From: Oidiodendron maius Zn
Lineage: Eukaryota; Ascomycota; Leotiomycetes; Myxotrichaceae
Length of the DNA: 64,000 nt
Direction: 5' to 3'
NCBI GenBank assembly: GCA_000827325.1
Contig: KN832879.1
Span: 434,001 to 498,000 of the forward strand
In this document: one piece after another, positions 24,890 through 37,053 of the stretch
Position numbering within the stretch: the first letter of the stretch is position 1
How the letters are laid out: every line of letters starts with the position of its first letter
Notes under the pieces: generated by a model
Seen by the model: the letters and a program-made list of their open reading frames with translations, nothing else
Told to the model about the DNA's origin: nothing
Databases searched by the model: none
Made by a program: the position numbers and the translations under genes

Positions 24890-27800
24890 ATGAACACTTC
24901 TACAGACCCTCCACGCTCGGCTACGTTCCCGCCTTACATCTTCGGCTCGGACATGTTAGGATCGCTGGACTCAGATCCCGACTTTGAATTCTTCGACAGC
25001 AACCAGCTCGACACTGCCGCGAGCCCAGGCGTTTTCCTGACTGAGGAGTCGGCGCTCGACGCATCCCAATTCCTGGGTGCGTGCGCATCGCCCAACTTGG
25101 CCAACAAGAACCTTCATCCCACCCGGCCCACGAGATTGGACACCAAGGTACAATCGCTGTCTACGTCCTCGACCTCTTCGCCCATCGAATCTGATCGAGA
25201 CTCCTCCTCCGACTCGTCAAAGTGCAAGCGTAACCTCAGCTCTAACTCCTCGCCGTCGGGCCTCACCACCAGCGACACAATGATGGGCGACACGCCCATG
25301 GGGGACTGGAAGATCGAGGATGCGTTGCAGGAGAACGGGGGGAGCTTTGCTCCTTTCGATGGGACCATCAACCCATTAGCTATGGATGCGAATTTTAGCT
25401 TCAGCGACAAGGCGATGGAGAATGATTTTGATTTTGAGAGTGCGTCGAGCAGCCCGAGTCCGTTGAGGGATATGGACTCGTCAGATAAACCCGCGTGCAA
25501 GCATGACCCACTGCGAAGGAATTCATCGATGTTGTCCAAAGTCAAACGCCACAATAAGGTAATTCGCTATCCTGATATCTCATAGATGTGCTGACAGGTA
25601 TAGCAACACTCCCACCATGCCATGAATGGTTTCACTCATACGGGCTCGAGAGAAGCATCACCACTTTCGGCTCCAGTCATGAGCCAGGAGTCTTCTCCTT
25701 CTGCACTCTTTAATAACTCACCATCCCCTGCCGCACATGATACATATAATGGGAAGGCGCGAGACGCGCCTTCCAATCAGCAGTGGTCGTACTTTGGATA
25801 CCCGCAGACCGGATTCCATCTACCCCACCACGGACTCCCGAACATGATGGCCATGGCAACCCCGCAGGTCTTCCCAGGCATAAGCCCTCCACACGTCCTT
25901 CTGATCCATCCCACACCTCTGAAATCTCGGGTTGAGACACAGATTCCCATCAAGTTGTCACTCTACCCCATGCCTGGAGGCATCAAAAAGCTCCATCTCC
26001 CAACCCACACCATATCGAAACCAAAATTACTTGCCAGACCCACTCCCGAACCAGCTCTGGATATGCTAGAACTGTATACCATGCTGGTCTGCACCAGTGC
26101 TATGCGAAATCCAACCTATCGGCAACGAGCGTTTGCAAAAGCAGCTGCAGCGACACGAGAGTCCGATAGAGAGGATCCGGCGTCAGAAAGCGCAGATGAT
26201 GATGATGACAGCAAACCATTAAACGGTGGAGACGTCAAGATCTGCGTTGGCTGCATAACGCGAGAACGAAAGCGGGCTGCACGCAAAAAGGTGAAGAAGG
26301 TAGAGGAAGAGGAGTCCTGGCACAAGGATGAGGCCAAGCGCGTGGTTGTGTTCAATGCCCAGGAGATCAAGGACTGGCAACCTCCAAGCAGCCAACCCCC
26401 TTCAGAAGGAACACTGGACCGGCCCGAGCCATTTATCCCAGATGGTGCTATGCAGGTCGATGTCCCCATGCGGATTGCGTGCTATTGTCGACATCAAAAC
26501 GAGAAGCTTGGATTCCAGGTTATATTTACAATCAAGGACCATCAAGATCGCTTGATTGCCCAGGAGATTACGCACTCGATTATGATCACCGATGATCATA
26601 AGACTCATAACCTACCTACTCTTCCAACGCGAGTATCGATCGGTTCCGATGGTCTATTCCCCAGCCCTGGAATTTACGCCATGGATGGCACTTACAATAT
26701 GTCAGGCCCAGTTGGCGCCGCATCCTCCCGCCCCTCGCCTTCTAGCGTGGACATGCAGAGCATGCAGAATCTTAACATCCAATTTCAGAGCCCTACGGAT
26801 ACTGTATCTGGCCAGCCCTCGCAGGTGACTTCCACGACTGTCACGCCTCGCAGCATGTCCAGGCAGACTTCACCGTCTACTGGCCCAACAGCTAAGAAGA
26901 GGAAGGCTAGTGGAGTCCCGAGCGGTCTTGCTATGACTAAATTAGAGACGCCAGACGCCGGCGTAGGGCAAGGTATCTCGCAGGCCTCTATGAGCGCCAC
27001 AATACCTACCGTACCCTCGCCTTTCACCGCGAATCTGCAATCTTTCTCCCCGCCAGACCCGGCCACTCTTCAGCAATTTAATGCCACCCCTCTCACTCCG
27101 AACGGCAATGACCAACTCACCAATGCCAACAGATCCCAGTCATTGGATAACTTGGCCATACAACCTCAGATGTTCTCAGCTCCGACGTCTACGCGCCCCA
27201 GCCGCACCTCATCTCCCAACGGGTTAAGGAACAATATACAGATATTTCAGCAGCACCAGGCACAGCTTGCCCAAGCTGTTGCCAGTGGGCTATACGGCAT
27301 CCCGCTCAACATCAACCCTCATCGGCCACCAACGATACACAAGCTAATTCCTAATGAAGGGCCTAGAGCTGGCGGGATTGAAGTGACTTGTTTGGGCAGC
27401 GGGTTCTGTCAAGGACTGGAAGTCATGTTTGGCGAATCAAAAGCTACAACTACTACCTTCTGGGGCGAGACTTCGCTCGTTTGCCTTTTGCCACCGTCAG
27501 CCTTTGCCGGCACAGTTCCAGTGACCTTCATGCACCAGCATCAGCCAGGAATGCAGGCCCACTTTCCGTCCCCCATCTCGAAGAACCAGGCGCACTTCAA
27601 GTATGTGGATGATGATGAGCAGCAGATTATCAGAACTGCATTGGCAGTGTTGGGTCATAAGATGACTGGGAAAATGGAGGATGTGCGCGACCTGGCTCGA
27701 AGGATTGTTGGGGACGGAAGCTCGAACTGGGGCTCTTCTAGCTCCGGAACTGGACAGAACCAGAATATCTCGAGCTTTAATTCTGCGTCCTTCGGTATTG

Positions 27801-29233
27801 ACGTCGAGGCGACGCTTTTGAGATGCTTGGACCTTATTGATCTCGACGACAGCCCAAACATGCCACGTCTGAACTTGAGAAGGGCATCCGGGCAAACGAT
27901 GCTCCACCTTGCGTGCTCTCTCGGCCTCAATCGATTCGTTGCTGCCCTCCTTGCGCGAGGTGCCAATCCCGAACCGAGAGACAAGGGTGGCTTTACCCCA
28001 ATGCACTTCGCTGCGCTGCACAATCATCCTCAGATCGTCAGGCGTCTGGTGCTGAGCGGTGCGGATCCCACGGTCCGAAGTCTGCAAGGCTACACGCCAT
28101 CCGACATGGCGACATCTGAGGAGGTCCTCCATGCGGCTCGTCGTGTTGAGCACCACAGACGGACTCGTAGTGCCTCATCTTTGAAGAGCAGAGCAAGCTC
28201 CGTCACGTCATTGCGATCTGTGTGGGAGCCATCGTCGACGCCATCACTTGCTCAGGACTCTAGTGATGAGAGTGATGGTGATAAGGAGTATGAGGACGAG
28301 GATGCAGATGCTGCGAACGAGGATGCTTTCTGGATGCGGTCTGCACGACGGCCGAGTACACAGAACCCGCGAAAGGAGTCTGTTGTGGACGAGAAGGATC
28401 CGATACTTGATCTTCCGCCAGATATAGGACCCACTGGTGGTCTTGTATTTCCTGCTGCTGCGATGGCAGCATTCCGCGATCAACTGACAGCTCAGATCCA
28501 ACATTTCCAGCAGACAATGCACCTCAACCTCCCCAATCTTCCTAACCTACCCCAACTGCCTCCCCTGCCGCCCATGCCTACGTTGGCCATGATGCCCGCC
28601 CTGCCTGACTACCAGGCATATCTCCCGACAGCTCCCATGGTCCGCCGCATCGGCAACTTGGTAGGTAATCGCGGAGATGGTGCCAGTCAGCAAGACTACA
28701 GATGGTGGGATCTGTTCTCGTTGAATGTGGCTGCTGCACCTCCTGCATACGAGGACATCTTCCCTGATGACAAAGCGGATACGAAACGCGCATCTGCTGC
28801 TCAAGCAGCTGCGGATACGGTAGCAGACAACAAATGCGCAAAGCTGTTCGACCAAGCTGAGAGCTCTGAGGCAGCCGAGAGCTCGACGTCCGCACAGAAG
28901 GGACCTGTCAAGTTGGATACGGTGCGCATCGGTCAGAAGCATGTCATTACAAAGGAGCAGCAGGACCGCCTGAGGCTCGCGCACGCCGAGAAGGTAAAAC
29001 GGTTGAGCCGTGATAGGAATCTATTCTTCATATGGGTATGTTATTTCCTCTCTTCAACTCGTTATTTCTTGTTCTTGAACACAAGCTAATCAAAACTCTA
29101 GATTCCCCTCCTGCTTGTCATCATCCTCGCCATGCTCGCTAACCGTGTTCCGAACCTTTGGTTCCGCGCCTCGAGCTTCGACATCCTCAACCGCAACCGT
29201 CAGGAACCGGAGCGCGTGGTTGAAGTTCCTTGA
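24890..29233 (+). CDS. mga2: Mga2/Spt23-like membrane-tethered transcription factor
   Basis: Yeast homologues sit in the ER membrane as precursors, sense lipid packing or oxygen, are clipped by the ubiquitin-proteasome system and then switch on the fatty-acid desaturase gene. Exons 24890-25558, 25604-29035 and 29102-29233 join in phase to 1410 aa. Order of parts: acidic Ser-rich N-terminus; conserved Mga2/Spt23 N-terminal block near 330-380 (IPIKLSLYPMPGGIKKLHLP); long low-complexity linker; IPT/TIG domain from about 797 (IHKLIPNEGPRAGGIEVTCL); ankyrin repeats at about 985-1055 (GQTMLHLACSLGLNRFVAAL, GGFTPMHFAALHNH); acidic region; Leu/Pro-rich patch; and one C-terminal TM segment at about 1362-1384 (FIWIPLLLVIILAML). 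The last exon is needed to complete the TM; without it a false frame ends just after TATGG. The architecture is complete. Confidence 0.92.
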
Positions 29234-29914
29234 TGGGATGTGCATTCTCTGCTACTTCTTTCGTTTGTTGCTTATCACTCTTTAATTAACGTGCCCATGA
29301 TACGAAATTGTCTATTCAATGCTTGCAACCAGTCACGCATCCTCGACCACACACTACCGTTGCCGAGTTAACAAACCAGCCCTCAGCGTCTTTCGACTTG
29401 CTAATCCCAAAGTTTATAAGCATCGACTTGGAGATATGCCTTTCGGTATATTGTACAAGGTCTCAGTTCTCAAGGACCTGTGTGTTTTATCCATTCAGCA
29501 CAGGAAAGTGGAAATGAAGAGACCTATTGAATTGATTTAGTTGTACTGGGAATGTTCGGACACGGTGAAATGGGATGGAAAGGATTCTTTGGTTCCGGTT
29601 TTGATTTTTAGCAGCACTGTGTGATGTTGATGTTTAGATGAGAGAATTGGGGGGCGAGATTTTAATTAATTTCTGCACTCAATGGATGGATTCATTCGAT
29701 AGGGGGATTTGCTCGTGATGTCGTGAATTCATAACCGTAACGCGTGCATGCTATGTACTTTACATACAGAGCCCCTGGAACATTAGCGTACATATCCTAC
29801 ACATCTCATTGTTATTTTTCGCCCCTTCCTACTACTGTCAACCATTATCCTCCTTCCTTCCCCTATCCCCACCTAACCCGCATTTCCCACACCCCGACAT
29901 CCCCAGATTCTCAT
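29234..29914. other. intergenic between convergent genes
   Basis: Both neighbours end here. T/A-rich in parts, consistent with 3' UTRs and terminators. No gene seen. Confidence 0.5.
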
Positions 29915-31720
29915 CTAGAACACATAGTCCGGCCATTCAAACCCCTTTCTCTCCCCATAATCTGTGCTCACAGCTCGTCCGATCTGCAAAACATCAATAT
30001 CCTCTTTTCCCCGTGCCTCACCGTCCTTCCCGTTTCCAAACACGCCGGATTCGGAATCCGAATCGGGGATCTCGTTCTCGCTTTGCATGTATCCACTTAG
30101 TAGCCTTTCAGAGGGCAGAGTTGGTAGAGCGCCGGGGATGAAGCGAGAGCGGGTGATGCGTGTCTTTGATTGTTCTCCTTCATCGTCATCTTCCGGGCGA
30201 TTGAGTAAAGGACCATTTGGCGCGCTACTTCGTGCGGCTGATGCCGTCATCTTCGTCGGCGCGTCTTGCGGGGAGCCTCCCAATTTGGTGGGCGGCTTCT
30301 TGATTTTGTTTGATTGGGATTGAGACTGGGATAGTGGAGAGGAAATCTTGCCGCCAGATTCGAGAAGTTCTTGTCGTGCGGCGGCGAGTTTGACTTCGAG
30401 ATCACTCACGCGCTTGACGAGTTTGCGCTGAGTGCGTTTTTGCTTCTTCATGTCGCTGCGGGAGTGCACGCTGCGCGGGCCGTAGACGGGGGATGTGCGA
30501 GAAGAGTATTCGGACTCGGAGGGTTGCGTCGGGGTGGTGCTTGTTGGGGCGGTGGATGTGATATTGCTGGTGCTGCCTCTGTGCGTGCGTGGGATGGAGA
30601 GGGAGCGGTGGCCGGAGCCGGTGCTGCTGGCAGCGCTAGATGTTGCGCGGGAGGTGCTGCGGAGCCTGCGGGGCGACGGCATTCGGGCTGGGGGCGGGAG
30701 ATGGGTTGTTGAAGCATGGCGGGCGGTTTGAAGGGAGGAATGCTTGGTGTAGCCGTCTGAGAAGTTGCCCTCACTATCGCTGAGGATGTTAGGCGGGTCG
30801 AGGAAGATCCGTCCGCGCCGCTTCTCCTCCTTGGACGTCACTCCATCTCGGATGATCTCATCAAATGCAATGCCAGAGTCGTGCTTCTTAGCATTGTCAT
30901 CGTGCTTACCCTCACTCGCATCCTGCATGATGGTATTACCAGTATCATGCGTAACGTGGAAAGTTGGGGGGTGCGCTGAATCACGGAACATCCCCGTCTC
31001 CTTTAACTCACGGTAGACCTTCTCCGCCTTCTCCTGCCTCTCCCTCAGCGCCTTCTGTTGCGCCGTCTCATCTAGCTGCGGCTGCTTCCAGATCTTCCAA
31101 TTGGCAGGATTGAACGTGGCCGCGACGGTCTTTCCAAACCGGAAGATCCCCGAGGAGCGAGCTGCCTCAGTCTTCTCAGCAGCGGATTCAACAGTAGAAT
31201 TCTGCTGAGCGGTTTGGGACCGGCCACGGCTCCGAGCATACGCCTCGCGCAGGTTCTCGCCGATGAACTCTGCTGGCGGTACCTTGCTCGCCCGATCATT
31301 CATGCTTCCCTCCACAAATCGAGACCCGCGAGCAGGAGACGAGATCCTGTTCCTGGAAATGGAGTCCATCTGGACATCCGCATCAGTGGGCCGAGGGCTC
31401 GGCCTGCGCAGCGGCCAGTCGCTTCCACGTGATCTCTTCTCATCGTGGATCTCATCTGGGACGAGTTTTGGATGGCCACTCTCATCTTCGTTGTCAGACA
31501 CATCGAGAAGACGAGAGACACGGTCGCTGAAGAGCCTCTTGGTGCCGGCCTGGCTGGGGTGGGTGTTTCTTGCGTCCTCAGAGGCGGCCAGTGGATGCTT
31601 GCGTGTGCGGAGGGCGCGCTGATGATATGAGCATGTTGTAGTAGATGTTGAAAGAGAAATGATCAAAGAGAAGGAGAATAATAAAGCAGCAGTTGAACAT
31701 ACCTCATTCATTTCCTCCAT
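29915..31720 (-). CDS. conserved fungal coiled-coil protein of unknown function
   Basis: Two exons: 31720-31703 (MEEMNE) and 31618-29915, 573 aa. The short first exon ends at a GTATGT donor; the frame also stays open through the intron, so an unspliced reading would add about 28 residues. Most of the chain looks disordered and is rich in Ser, Arg, Pro and charged residues. A conserved-looking core FRFGKTVAATFNPANWKIW lies near 180, followed by a charged helix. A second coiled coil lies near 385-425 (KKQKRTQRKLVKRVSDLEVK). The C-terminus ends in GFEWPDYVF. Similar proteins in related moulds have, as I recall, been labelled nuclear RNA-binding protein, but I see no RRM or other RNA-binding fold, so I do not assign that function. 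Confidence 0.75.
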   Translation of the reverse strand: MEEMNEVCSTAALLFSFSLIISLSTSTTTCSYHQRALRTRKHPLAASEDARNTHPSQAGTKRLFSDRVSRLLDVSDNEDESGHPKLVPDEIHDEKRSRGSDWPLRRPSPRPTDADVQMDSISRNRISSPARGSRFVEGSMNDRASKVPPAEFIGENLREAYARSRGRSQTAQQNSTVESAAEKTEAARSSGIFRFGKTVAATFNPANWKIWKQPQLDETAQQKALRERQEKAEKVYRELKETGMFRDSAHPPTFHVTHDTGNTIMQDASEGKHDDNAKKHDSGIAFDEIIRDGVTSKEEKRRGRIFLDPPNILSDSEGNFSDGYTKHSSLQTARHASTTHLPPPARMPSPRRLRSTSRATSSAASSTGSGHRSLSIPRTHRGSTSNITSTAPTSTTPTQPSESEYSSRTSPVYGPRSVHSRSDMKKQKRTQRKLVKRVSDLEVKLAAARQELLESGGKISSPLSQSQSQSNKIKKPPTKLGGSPQDAPTKMTASAARSSAPNGPLLNRPEDDDEGEQSKTRITRSRFIPGALPTLPSERLLSGYMQSENEIPDSDSESGVFGNGKDGEARGKEDIDVLQIGRAVSTDYGERKGFEWPDYVF

Positions 31721-33458
31721 CTTGAACTGCGTAAGGTGTGGTGAAATCCTCTGTAATCGTAGTTGACCTCACGGGATGCCCAAGTTTATCACTCGATCCA
31801 CCAAATTCAATTCTCTGCGCCAATCAATTCTCTTCTGCTGGGTAAACAGGCAGCTCGTCGTAAAATACTGACTCGCAAACTTCTCTTCTCTCGTGGTACT
31901 AATCCTCTTCGTCAGTCGCTGCAGTGTATATCCGCTTGCAATATCAATGTTGACGTCGACTAACTCCCTGCGTTTGTTTGTTGACACTCGGCCCGATCCA
32001 TCCTAGCGCACGTCCGCCCAAAATGCGCCTCAGACGGCGTTGAAACTGTGGCTGTGCGTTGAGTGCCTGACGTAGCCTGTGACAGCCTGAGGCTGCACAA
32101 GGGTACCCGAGGCGACAGGGACGCGAAGCGCAAAGTAAGCCAATCAAATTTCCTTAACACAAACCCCCCCAAGACCCTTAACCCCCTGCCCAAACGTGCC
32201 ATACAAGTATTCCCGTCCCTCTCGGCCGCCGTACCTAAGCGAACCCCCGATCGGCGGAAGAATTCCAAGCCCCTCTTTCGCGCCGCGCTTCGGGAATCCG
32301 TGTGCGGGATTGGTGGATAGGCAGTGACAAATACTACCCTGTCGCTCTCTTTCCCTCGTTTCCCCCTGCTCGTAGAAAGAAGCGGGTCCGTAGGGGTGCG
32401 GCAGGGATGGGTGTTCTAGGTTTCTAATGTCCACCTTGCACACTGTACGGTACAGTAGACTCTACTTACTGTATTTTCCTGTCAACCGCTACCGGCGCAG
32501 GGGCCATGGAACGAGGGCTGCGCACATGGGGATGTGATTCTCTACGCGGGACAGTAGACAGGCGCCATGCGGCGTCGCTTACTGGCTGAGTTTCTTCTTC
32601 AGATGATGATAATTTGAGATTTGGGGTTTGTGGGCGCGGATGGGCGCGGACGGGCGGGGAGTGGAAAGACGGTTGTGAGGGACCTACGGTACAGTAGATG
32701 CAGGCAGCAGATCGGACCACGCATGAGGGAAGACACATTCTCGTTGGTACTGAGTTTCAATTCAGTTAAGACACACAAGAGTGAGGTTACCAAGGGCAAC
32801 TGTACAGTCCAGTCCATTTCTAACCTCCAGTTTGAGCTCAAGTTAAATTACAGAAGAGCCTCCCAGCCCACCGGGTCCACGGAATGAACGACCCTTTTCT
32901 TCCTTGCTCCGAGAAAGATAGATAAGAGATATAGAGGAACGCGCGTGCGCACAATATCGATATGGCTGGGTCGGGTGCGGACTGGTGAGCCTCTTCCACC
33001 CGGCCGAGAGAAAAACAAGTTCAAGGAAAAAGTAGGATTCAAGTGAGATGAAGGATGTTCGATGTCGCAGCGTGCGTATAAAGAGGCTGCTAGATAAAAA
33101 ATGCAAAAGATGGAAAATATATAGATAGATTGTTGGTGTGGATGTTCGGTGATCAGTTGGGTCATGGGTCGCAGTTGAAAACGTGAGTTTCGAAGGTTTC
33201 TCTCTCTCTCTCTCAAAAAAAAACAGGTTCAATGGGAGAATGATGGGAGCTCGTTTGAATCCACTATACAGATTGGGACACGCGCAAGCCCCCCCGTCCT
33301 TCATTCTTTCCATCGAACGCCGGGATATAAACACACAAGATAATTCCTCCCTTTAACGCCAAGATTTGCAAGCCACTTTCGCGAGAAAGTATTGGTGTAA
33401 CGTAGTTCAAGATCAGAGTAGGGCGGCAGAACAAATCAGGTCAGGTCAGGACAGCTAA
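31721..33458. other. 1.7-kb intergenic, no gene seen
   Basis: Lies upstream of the coiled-coil gene and downstream of veA. It should hold the promoter of the former and the 3' UTR of veA. A perfect 14-bp direct repeat TACGGTACAGTAGA occurs at 32446-32459 and 32685-32698. A CT/GA microsatellite followed by an A-run lies at about 33199-33225. Open frames here look like chance. Confidence 0.45.
32446..32698. repeat. 14-bp direct repeat TACGGTACAGTAGA, two copies
   Basis: Perfect copies at 32446-32459 and 32685-32698, 239 bp apart, in a gene-free stretch. The core is close to self-complementary (GTAC). Function unknown. Confidence 0.6.
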
Positions 33459-35248
33459 TTATGTTGGAGGATGCAGTACCGTGTGGAAGGTGCCGTTGGC
33501 GCGCTTGTAGGTCATGTTCTTGAGGTATGCCGGCTCCGAGTCGTCGTCTTCCGCGTCATCGCTGTCCTCGTCCGTCTTGACTTGCGACGCCAGCGCGTCC
33601 TCGGGCCGCATGCCATTGAACAGTGGCTGGTCCTGCGCCTTGGCCTTCGGGTCGAAGGCCGCCTGGTGAGAACGCTTGTTGAATGTGGTGGCTGGAGCTG
33701 GAGCCGGAGCAGCAGGAACGGGTGCAGGGAGAGGAGGGAGGACGCGGTCCGAGAATAGGTGGTTGTGCTCCGCACGCTGTTCTCGCGGGGCCAGATCCAG
33801 CGGCGAGCGGGTAACGTGGTCAATGGGCGTGAGCGGTGTTTGCGTCTCCCGCTTCAGTACCTTGTGCGTGACGTACCGTATAGGAGGCAGCATTGGCCCT
33901 TTCAGGGGCATGTCGTCGGCACCGCTGTACTCTGCTCCGTTCTGCCACGTCTGTCTGTGGCTCGGGCTCTCTGGCGGGTGCTGAGGTTTCGTCTCATACT
34001 GATCATGTTGCGTGGCTGGTTGGTTCGAGGCAAGAGTTGGAAGGGGGTGCGTCGGCCTGTTGAAGGCCTCTTGTGGTGACGGAGCTGGTTGTCTGTACTG
34101 AACTTCGTGAGGATGAGGAGCTGGTGGCCCCTGCTGGTAGGACGGAAGTGCCGGAGGGGCCGGCTGAGCGAATCGAGGCGGGGGCGCCTGGTATTGATTC
34201 GCAGCCTGGCCCCCGAACGTGAGATAGCTCTGAGGTCTCGCCCCTGGATGCGGGTACGGCCTGGCATACTCGCCCGACATCCGCCTCTCCATGTCTGGAT
34301 ACGCCTGCCGGTTCAAGCTCTCGTTGCTGAGGGACCGCGACCGCTCGCGGAACTCTTGGATGCTCGGGGCGCGGCCAGCCCGCGCGTACTCATCTTCCAC
34401 CGACGCCTCGTAATCCCCGTTGGGCTTGCCGTCCCTTCTGCGCATCCTCACATCGCGGCGGATGCGCACGCGGCAGCCCTGCTCGGCCACGACCCGGCTC
34501 AGGTGCGTGCTCTCGGCGAGCCCTGGGAACTTCTTCGCACTGTAGACCACAAACTCGGCCGACTTGACCTCGACACGCCAGTCGAAGGACGCATTGGGGG
34601 ACGTCGAGCCCGGGATCGAAGGCTTGGCTGGTACGTTCGACGGCTCCGCGTCCGTGTCCTTGGCCTCCTTAGTCTCCTCGTACAGGTTAAAGCTCAGGCG
34701 ATACCGGCCCTCATGGCGGACAGAGAGGTCTGGGAAGATGAAGTATCCTGCAAGGCTGGGACGGTCGAGGTAGGCCATGCCAGACACGGGCATGCCCGTC
34801 AGGACGGGAACCTGCGGCGCCGGGGCCTGCATGCGGCCGTGGGCTACGGGGCGGGCGATCTCGAGGGTGGTGAAGAGAAAGAAGTTCGCGCTGTAGGTGA
34901 AGGTCACGTCGTTGCGGTCGCGGTCTGGGCCATCGCCCTCGAAGATGCGCAGCTCGACCACGGGGGGCGGGTCAACAGGTCTCCTGTCTGCGGAGGCTAT
35001 ATATATAATTTATTGTTAGCTATCGATCTCTCTGTCTCTTTCGGCGGGTAGGATTGAATTGGGGAGTCCTTACACTTCGCTCCCGATCCGCACGCTCTTG
35101 CGCGCTCGGGCTGCTGGATGACGGTCATGAAATAGGTGAGCGTCCTGCCCTCCTTGGTGACGCGGGTGAGCGAGGCATGGGCGCGCTCTCGACACATCGC
35201 CGCCGTCACGACCATGGGCGGACTGCCCGAGGAAAGATGATGCCGCAT
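33459..35248 (-). CDS. veA: velvet-complex regulator VeA
   Basis: VeA couples light to development and secondary metabolism by forming the VelB-VeA-LaeA complex in the nucleus. Exons 35248-35074 and 34996-33459 join with phase 1 to 570 aa, the usual size. The splice restores the family run GAKSSADRRPVDPPPVVEL. The velvet domain (about 28-250) contains NFFLFTTLEIARPVA, GYFIFPDLSVRHEGRYRLSF and, at its end, the VeA hallmark KKFPGLAESTHLSRVVAEQG followed by CRVRIRRDVRMRRR. A long Pro/Gln-rich middle follows, then the VeA-type C-terminus with DPKAKAQDQPLFNGMRPEDA and an acidic DEDSDDAEDDDSEP patch. The 27 residues before the velvet domain differ from the usual Ala/Pro-rich start; an internal Met (residue 12 or 18) could be the true start. 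The N-terminal basic cluster looks weaker than in A. nidulans. Confidence 0.94.
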
Positions 35249-35957
35249 GGTGGATATGGTTGAGGAGCCTCGAAGATGGCTCAATGGGCAGGCGAGTGCG
35301 TTGATGGAGAAACTCGACGTCCTAGGTCAACGACAAACCTGCAGACGCTTGGAAGGCCGAGGGAGGAATTTCTAGGCTTGTGTGTGAAGGCGTGGACTGG
35401 GCGAAGAGAAGATGGCGAGAATCGTCGTCGTTGCTGGCTCGCTTCGGGAGCCTACGCAGCAAAGAAAGCCACTTTGTGAATGCGGTGGATGGAGTAGCAC
35501 TCGTCCTCTCCAGCTTTCAATGCCCCAGTGCTGTCTGGTGCAGTTGCCAGCCTCACAGTCAGAGGTGGTCGTTGCGAGCAGAACAGAGAGCAAGTGCTGT
35601 GTGCTGTTGTAGATGTGGTTCCTCGCAGCCAACGGCGGAGTGAGTGAGGAGATCAAGGTTGGAGGTGGTTGGACGACGGACGAAAGAACGACGACGCTCG
35701 CGGCCTGCACTACCAAAGCACTTCTCAAGCACTTGCACTATCTTGGGCTCTCGCACTCGTGGAAGACATGGGGGGGATGAAGGGGTGGGTAATGTACGGT
35801 AGCACAGGTACCAGGGCGCCGTGCTGGGTGGGAAAGGACCAGGACGAGGGAGCAAGGGAGCCCGCACGTAACGAGCAGGACTGGAGCAATAGAGCAAGAA
35901 CAGACGACAGGAGACCACAAGAGAGTGACCCAGATATGCAGGCAGAGGGCTGTGGGA

Positions 35958-36030
35958 CCAGCCAGAGACTGGGAACACCAGCCAGAACCCAGCGAAGCCG
36001 CCAGAGACCAGCCCCGGACGAGCCAGAACC
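35958..36030 (+). repeat. degenerate CCAGCCAGA-type short tandem repeats
   Basis: Units related to CCAGCCAGAGAC, CCAGCCAGAACC, GCCAGAGACCAGCC and GAGCCAGAACC follow each other within 75 bases. This may be slipped or decayed minisatellite sequence. No coding role seen. Confidence 0.4.
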
Positions 36031-37035
36031 GTCAAGGAAGCCAGTTACGAAGGGCTCCGCGGCCCAGGGAGGACCATGTCCACGGCCATCCAACAGCAAG
36101 GGGATCAGCAGCGCGCGGGATGTAGACCCTCGTACGGGCCCCAGAAGGGTGGGCTTAGTGGGAAAAGTGCTGAGATGCCGGGCGGCGTACACAAAGGTCA
36201 CGAAGCGGTACAGGACGCCGCGAGGAGATATGGAAGCAGTACCTGCCGATACCGCGTCGGTACCCCTGACGACAGCCACGGGCCACTGGTGTCACCAGTG
36301 ATGTCTCCCGTACGGGTTGGAGGCATAATGGTGTGTCGGTTCTCTCGCCCACAGTGGCCGCCGCTATCGACCAGCTGAGGAGGGAACCTTTCAATACTTA
36401 CTTCGAGAGGGAGCCCGTGCGGTCTGGAAGTCCTTGGGGCGACGGCACGCGCGGGTGCCGGTCAAAACGGCAAGCACAGACGACGGCATGATAGAATGCT
36501 TTTTGCCATGGTGGACGAAGTACCCCGTACAATGTGATCAGGCTGTCACGAACACGAGGGCCAGGGACGAGTACAGCAAGCAAGAGAGAGTTGTGCGACG
36601 TCGCCCTATCTGTGGCCACGGGGTGTCCAACGGCGCCTGTACGACCGCCCGCCCTGGCGACTGCCCTGATCTGACCAACATGCAACACCCTCAAACCCAA
36701 CAGACAGCAGATCCGTACTCTACTTTCCTGTACAGAGCGCAGACGGTACTTTGTGTCCCCCCCTTCGGTATATACACGACGCTCGTGCCGCGTGGCGACG
36801 GGCCCGGCGAGACGCTGAGGGGGCGTCATGATATTGCCATATATGCCCAACTCTTTCTCCCTTCCGCTGCACTCCTTTCTCCTGGACCCGGAGATATCGG
36901 TGCTCGACGGACTTGGGCCTGAATCGGTCCAGCCACAGTCTTTGGGACGCTAGGATGCCCTGGGGCGCGGTGTGAGAGGCTGGCCCGTCACCAGAGCCAT
37001 GCTCCGCAAACCCAAAGGCCCTTCCTACCCTGCCT

Positions 37036-37053
37036 GCGTGCGCGCGCGCGCGC
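37036..37053. repeat. GC dinucleotide run
   Basis: An almost pure alternating G-C tract (GCGTGCGCGCGCGCGCGC) in the gene-free region. Alternating purine-pyrimidine tracts can take a Z-DNA form; that is general knowledge, not shown here. Confidence 0.7.

Noticed and set aside
32843-33334. 163-codon minus-strand frame near the veA 3' end
   Set aside because: Low-complexity Phe/Ser/Leu sequence from CT-rich DNA; most likely 3' UTR.
35669-36922. Plus- and minus-strand frames of 160-210 codons
   Set aside because: Both strands are open at the same place in GC-rich repetitive sequence, with no family resemblance; typical of compositional bias.
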